From positions 1 to 64,000 of the forward strand of contig JAPKBZ010000015.1 in assembly GCA_028823175.1 (NCBI GenBank): a stretch of DNA of 64,000 bases, in the 5' to 3' direction. A program made the translations under genes and the position numbers. The notes below the pieces were generated by a model. The model was not told the DNA's origin, searched no databases, and worked only from the letters and a program-made list of their open reading frames with translations. Origin of the DNA: Myxococcota bacterium (lineage in GTDB: Bacteria > Myxococcota_A > UBA9160 > UBA4427). Of this stretch, positions 61,009 to 64,000 are shown piece by piece (the stretch's first letter is position 1; each line of letters starts with the position of its first letter).

Positions 61009-63111
61009 CTATTCCTCGTCGTCGGGAATCTTCGAGTGGTACTTCTCCTTGAGTTCCTTCTGGATCTCAGACGGCGCGGGCGAGTACTTCGCGAATTCCA
61101 TGCTGAACTCGGCCTTGCCCTGGGTCATGGAGCGGAGATCCGTGGCGTAACCGAACATCTCGCTGAGCGGCACCTCGGCTTCCACCCGCGTGAAACCATC
61201 CTCTTCGGTGGATCCGATTATGTGTCCACGACGTTGCATGATGGTTTTCAAGATAGCGCCCTGAAATTCGCCGGGGCCCTCGACCTCGAGTTTCATGATG
61301 GGCTCCAGAATCTGGGGCTTTGCCTCTCCGTAGAATTTCCGGAAAGCACCGCGAGCCGCGGCCTGGAAAGCCATTTCCGATGAATCGACGCTATGGGACT
61401 GACCGTCGTTGATCACCACCCGAAGGCCGAGCACCGGGAAGCCAATCAGCCGCCCCTTGTCCAGAGACTGCCTGAAACCCTTCTCAACAGCGGGGATATA
61501 CTCCGTCGGAATCGAGCCGCCTCGAATCGCGCTGACAAACTGGAAGTCCTGGTCGCCATCGTCCCCATCGGGAATCGGCTCCACGTAGCCCGCAACTCGG
61601 CCAAACTGACCCGAACCGCCCGTCTGCTTCTTGTGGGTATAGGTGAAATCGACCTTACGCGAGATCGTCTCTCGAAAAGCCACCTGGGGCTGACCGGTTT
61701 CCACTTCGCAGTCGTATTCCCGCTTCATCCGCTCGACGTAAACATCGAGATGCAGTTCGCCCATCCCCGAGATGATCGTCTCGTTGCTCTCCGGATCAAC
61801 GGCCGAACGGAAGGTGGGATCCTCGCGCACGAAGCGACCCAGAGCCTTGCCCATATTGTCGGAGCTCTTCTGGTCCTTGGGCTTGATGGAAAGCGAGATC
61901 ACCGGGTCGGGCACATGCATGGAAGTCATGGCCATATCGATCTTGCCGTCGGTAAAGGTGTCGCCGGAAGCACAATCGATCCCGAAAAGGGCCACGATAT
62001 CGCCTGCCGAGGAGGAATCGATTTCCTCCATCTCGTCGGCGTGCATCCGAATCAGTCGTCCGACCTTGACCTTCTTCTTGTTCCTTGAGTTGTAGATCGT
62101 GCTGCCCTTAGCAAGCGTGCCCTGATAGACACGCAGGTAGGTGAGCTGTCCGTATCGGGTATCCTCAAGCTTGAAGGCGAGGGCCACAAGGGGCTTCTCG
62201 GGGTCGCTATAGACTTCGATCTCGGCCTCATCATTCGAGAGATCGACACCCGTATTCTTGATATCCAGGGGAGAGGGCAGGTATGCCCTGACGGCATCGA
62301 GCAGGGGCTGAACGCCCTTGTTCTTGTAGGCCGAGCCGAGGAAAACCGGAGTCAAATCCATCGAGAGAGTGCCGATCCGCGTGGCTTCGTGGATCAACTC
62401 CTCGGTGACGTTCTCTTCGAGAATCGCCTCGGTGAGATCATCGGAGAACATGGAAACTGCATCGAGCATGGTCTCCCGCGCGATAGCGACGGCATCTTTC
62501 ATGCCGTCCGGGATTTCTTCCTCCACGATCTCTTCACCGTTCTCGCCGAGGAACATCAGCGCCTTCAAACGGACCAGGTCGACCACACCCTCGAACTCTG
62601 ACTCAAGGCCGATGGGAAGTTGGAACAGCACGGCATTATGGCCCAGCTTCTCTCGCAGCTGCCCCGTGACCTTGGCGGGATCTGCGCCCGAGCGATCCAG
62701 CTTGTTGATGAATGCGATCCGCGGAACCTTATATCGCTTCATCTGGCGATCCACGGTCATGGACTGGGACTGCACGCCCGCCACGCCGCAAAGAATCAGC
62801 ACGGCTCCGTCGAGCACGCGGAGAGCCCTCTCCACCTCGATGGTGAAATCCACGTGACCCGGGGTGTCAATGATATTGATCTCGGAATCTCCCCAGAGGC
62901 AATGCGTCGCCGCCGAAGCGATGGTGATTCCGCGCTCGCGTTCGAGCTCCATGGAGTCCATGGTGGCCCCGACCTCATCCTTGCCGCGAACCTCATGGAT
63001 CGCGTGGATGCGCCCGGTGTAGAAGAGCACGCGCTCGGTCAGGGTCGTCTTGCCCGAGTCGATGTGTGCGCTGATTCCGATATTTCTGACTTTTTCGATG
63101 TCGCTAGCCAT
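61009..63111 (-). CDS. fusA: Elongation factor G
   Basis: [98 protein letters not shown]; start ATG 63111. Confidence 0.96.
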   Translation of the reverse strand: MASDIEKVRNIGISAHIDSGKTTLTERVLFYTGRIHAIHEVRGKDEVGATMDSMELERERGITIASAATHCLWGDSEINIIDTPGHVDFTIEVERALRVLDGAVLILCGVAGVQSQSMTVDRQMKRYKVPRIAFINKLDRSGADPAKVTGQLREKLGHNAVLFQLPIGLESEFEGVVDLVRLKALMFLGENGEEIVEEEIPDGMKDAVAIARETMLDAVSMFSDDLTEAILEENVTEELIHEATRIGTLSMDLTPVFLGSAYKNKGVQPLLDAVRAYLPSPLDIKNTGVDLSNDEAEIEVYSDPEKPLVALAFKLEDTRYGQLTYLRVYQGTLAKGSTIYNSRNKKKVKVGRLIRMHADEMEEIDSSSAGDIVALFGIDCASGDTFTDGKIDMAMTSMHVPDPVISLSIKPKDQKSSDNMGKALGRFVREDPTFRSAVDPESNETIISGMGELHLDVYVERMKREYDCEVETGQPQVAFRETISRKVDFTYTHKKQTGGSGQFGRVAGYVEPIPDGDDGDQDFQFVSAIRGGSIPTEYIPAVEKGFRQSLDKGRLIGFPVLGLRVVINDGQSHSVDSSEMAFQAAARGAFRKFYGEAKPQILEPIMKLEVEGPGEFQGAILKTIMQRRGHIIGSTEEDGFTRVEAEVPLSEMFGYATDLRSMTQGKAEFSMEFAKYSPAPSEIQKELKEKYHSKIPDDEE

Positions 63112-63417
63112 GATTCGCCTCAATATAAGCACGGAGCGGAGGGCATACAGTGCCACTTCCGACGGGTGGTCGATCTCAATACCGCGCAGTTTCGGGGGGT
63201 TATTGGAAGATCGAGCGGGCGCACACTAGCCAGCCATCGCCCACTCTGCGACCCCCAAAAGTGCCGGATTGCGCTCGCAAGCCATACTGCCCCGAGGGGA
63301 AGCGCCGCTGGGGGCGCCCGACGCGTCGCCGAACCCTGGATTTACCCCGAGAAGAGGCCGCACCGAACAGCGCAGTGGAGCCCACCCCGGCGTCCGGAAG
63401 CGGCGGGGCGTGAGCGC

Positions 63418-64000
63418 CTAGCGGAGGACGTCTCCGGGCGAGAGCCCCGACTCCCCGGCGCTGAGCTTCTTGCCCCCAGGACCGCGAACCCGGCTGATTC
63501 GTAGAATGATTTCGCCCGCCCCGGCCACACCCATCGCCCCCTGGGAAGCGACATCGAGCACCGTTCCCGGCTCGGCTCCGTGGGCCGCCCGCTCGGCCAC
63601 GCAGCCGAAGAGCCGATAGACCTCGCCGTCGTACTCGGCCCAGGCCGCGGGCTGGGGGTCGCAGCCCCGAATCAGCCGGTCGATCTCCTCGCCGGGCCGG
63701 CTCCAGTCGATCCGCGCGACCCCGTCGTCGACAAGCCCTTGAAAACTGGCCCCCGCGTTGCCCTGAGGGGTGAGGACCGCGCTTCCGTCGGCCACCGCTG
63801 CGACCGCCTCACTCATGGCTTCGATGCCCAGGGGGTAGAGTTCATCGAAATAGAGCGATGCACTCGTGGCCTCGGAGCCGATGCTCACCCCGCCCTTCTG
63901 GATCACGATGGGCCCGGTATCCACCCCCTCGTCGGGCCGAAAGACCGTCACCCCGCTCTCCTCGGCGCCCTCGATGATCTGCCAGGCCAGGGCGTTGCCC
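63418..64000 (-). CDS. Methionyl-tRNA formyltransferase-like protein (fragment, 5' end beyond the window)
   Basis: Minus-strand frame continues to the edge (NALAWQIIEGAEESGVTVFRPDEGVDTGPIVIQKGGVSI); C-terminal formyltransferase-like GVARIDWSRPGEEIDRLIRGCDPQPAAWAEYDGEVYRLFG. Confidence 0.85.
   Translation of the reverse strand, partial: GNALAWQIIEGAEESGVTVFRPDEGVDTGPIVIQKGGVSIGSEATSASLYFDELYPLGIEAMSEAVAAVADGSAVLTPQGNAGASFQGLVDDGVARIDWSRPGEEIDRLIRGCDPQPAAWAEYDGEVYRLFGCVAERAAHGAEPGTVLDVASQGAMGVAGAGEIILRISRVRGPGGKKLSAGESGLSPGDVLR

Noticed and set aside
62620-63504. 294-aa + strand ORF antisense to fusA
   Set aside because: Antisense to highly conserved EF-G G-domain sequence; no protein-like motifs.

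Overview
GC-rich bacterial chromosome window, densely coding on both strands. I recognise no rRNA, tRNA, CRISPR array, phage or insertion sequence. Gene content (double-membrane outer-membrane proteins, Lnt, PagL-like protein, GlnRS, EF-G) suggests an environmental Gram-negative, possibly deltaproteobacterial/Myxococcota-like; this is inference only. Main content in order: (1) the 3' end of a two-partner-secretion exoprotein continuous with a TPR-CHAT peptidase domain, followed by its ShlB/FhaC-type transporter; (2) a hybrid histidine kinase; (3) lipid/acyl-CoA enzymes (enoyl-CoA hydratase, acyl-CoA synthetase, split MFE-2-like SDR + MaoC pair); (4) an rRNA methyltransferase coupled to an alpha/alpha-toroid protein; (5) a thioredoxin-domain DUF255 protein; (6) an overlapping LMW-PTP + fructosamine-kinase-like pair; (7) a TonB receptor behind a cobalamin riboswitch and an intrinsic terminator; (8) a TetR-MFP-RND operon with a palindromic operator candidate; (9) three luciferase-like oxidoreductases; (10) GH2 and GH3 glycosidases; (11) glnS-LLM-DUF547; (12) a secreted endonuclease with a C-terminal sorting-like tail; (13) hemJ-pagL; (14) lnt; (15) an ArsS-TVP38-MerA-like-sulfotransferase-rhodanese-TerB run; (16) a KaiC/RecA-like ATPase and EF-G; (17) a formyltransferase fragment at the right edge. 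The strongest candidate for something under-described is the secreted beta-helix/TPR/CHAT fusion paired with its own TpsB. Other items for follow-up are the riboswitch-terminator that invalidates the longest-ORF start of the TonB receptor, CTAG-shared convergent stop codons at three gene pairs, and several short-period tandem repeats, one with strong G-quadruplex potential.
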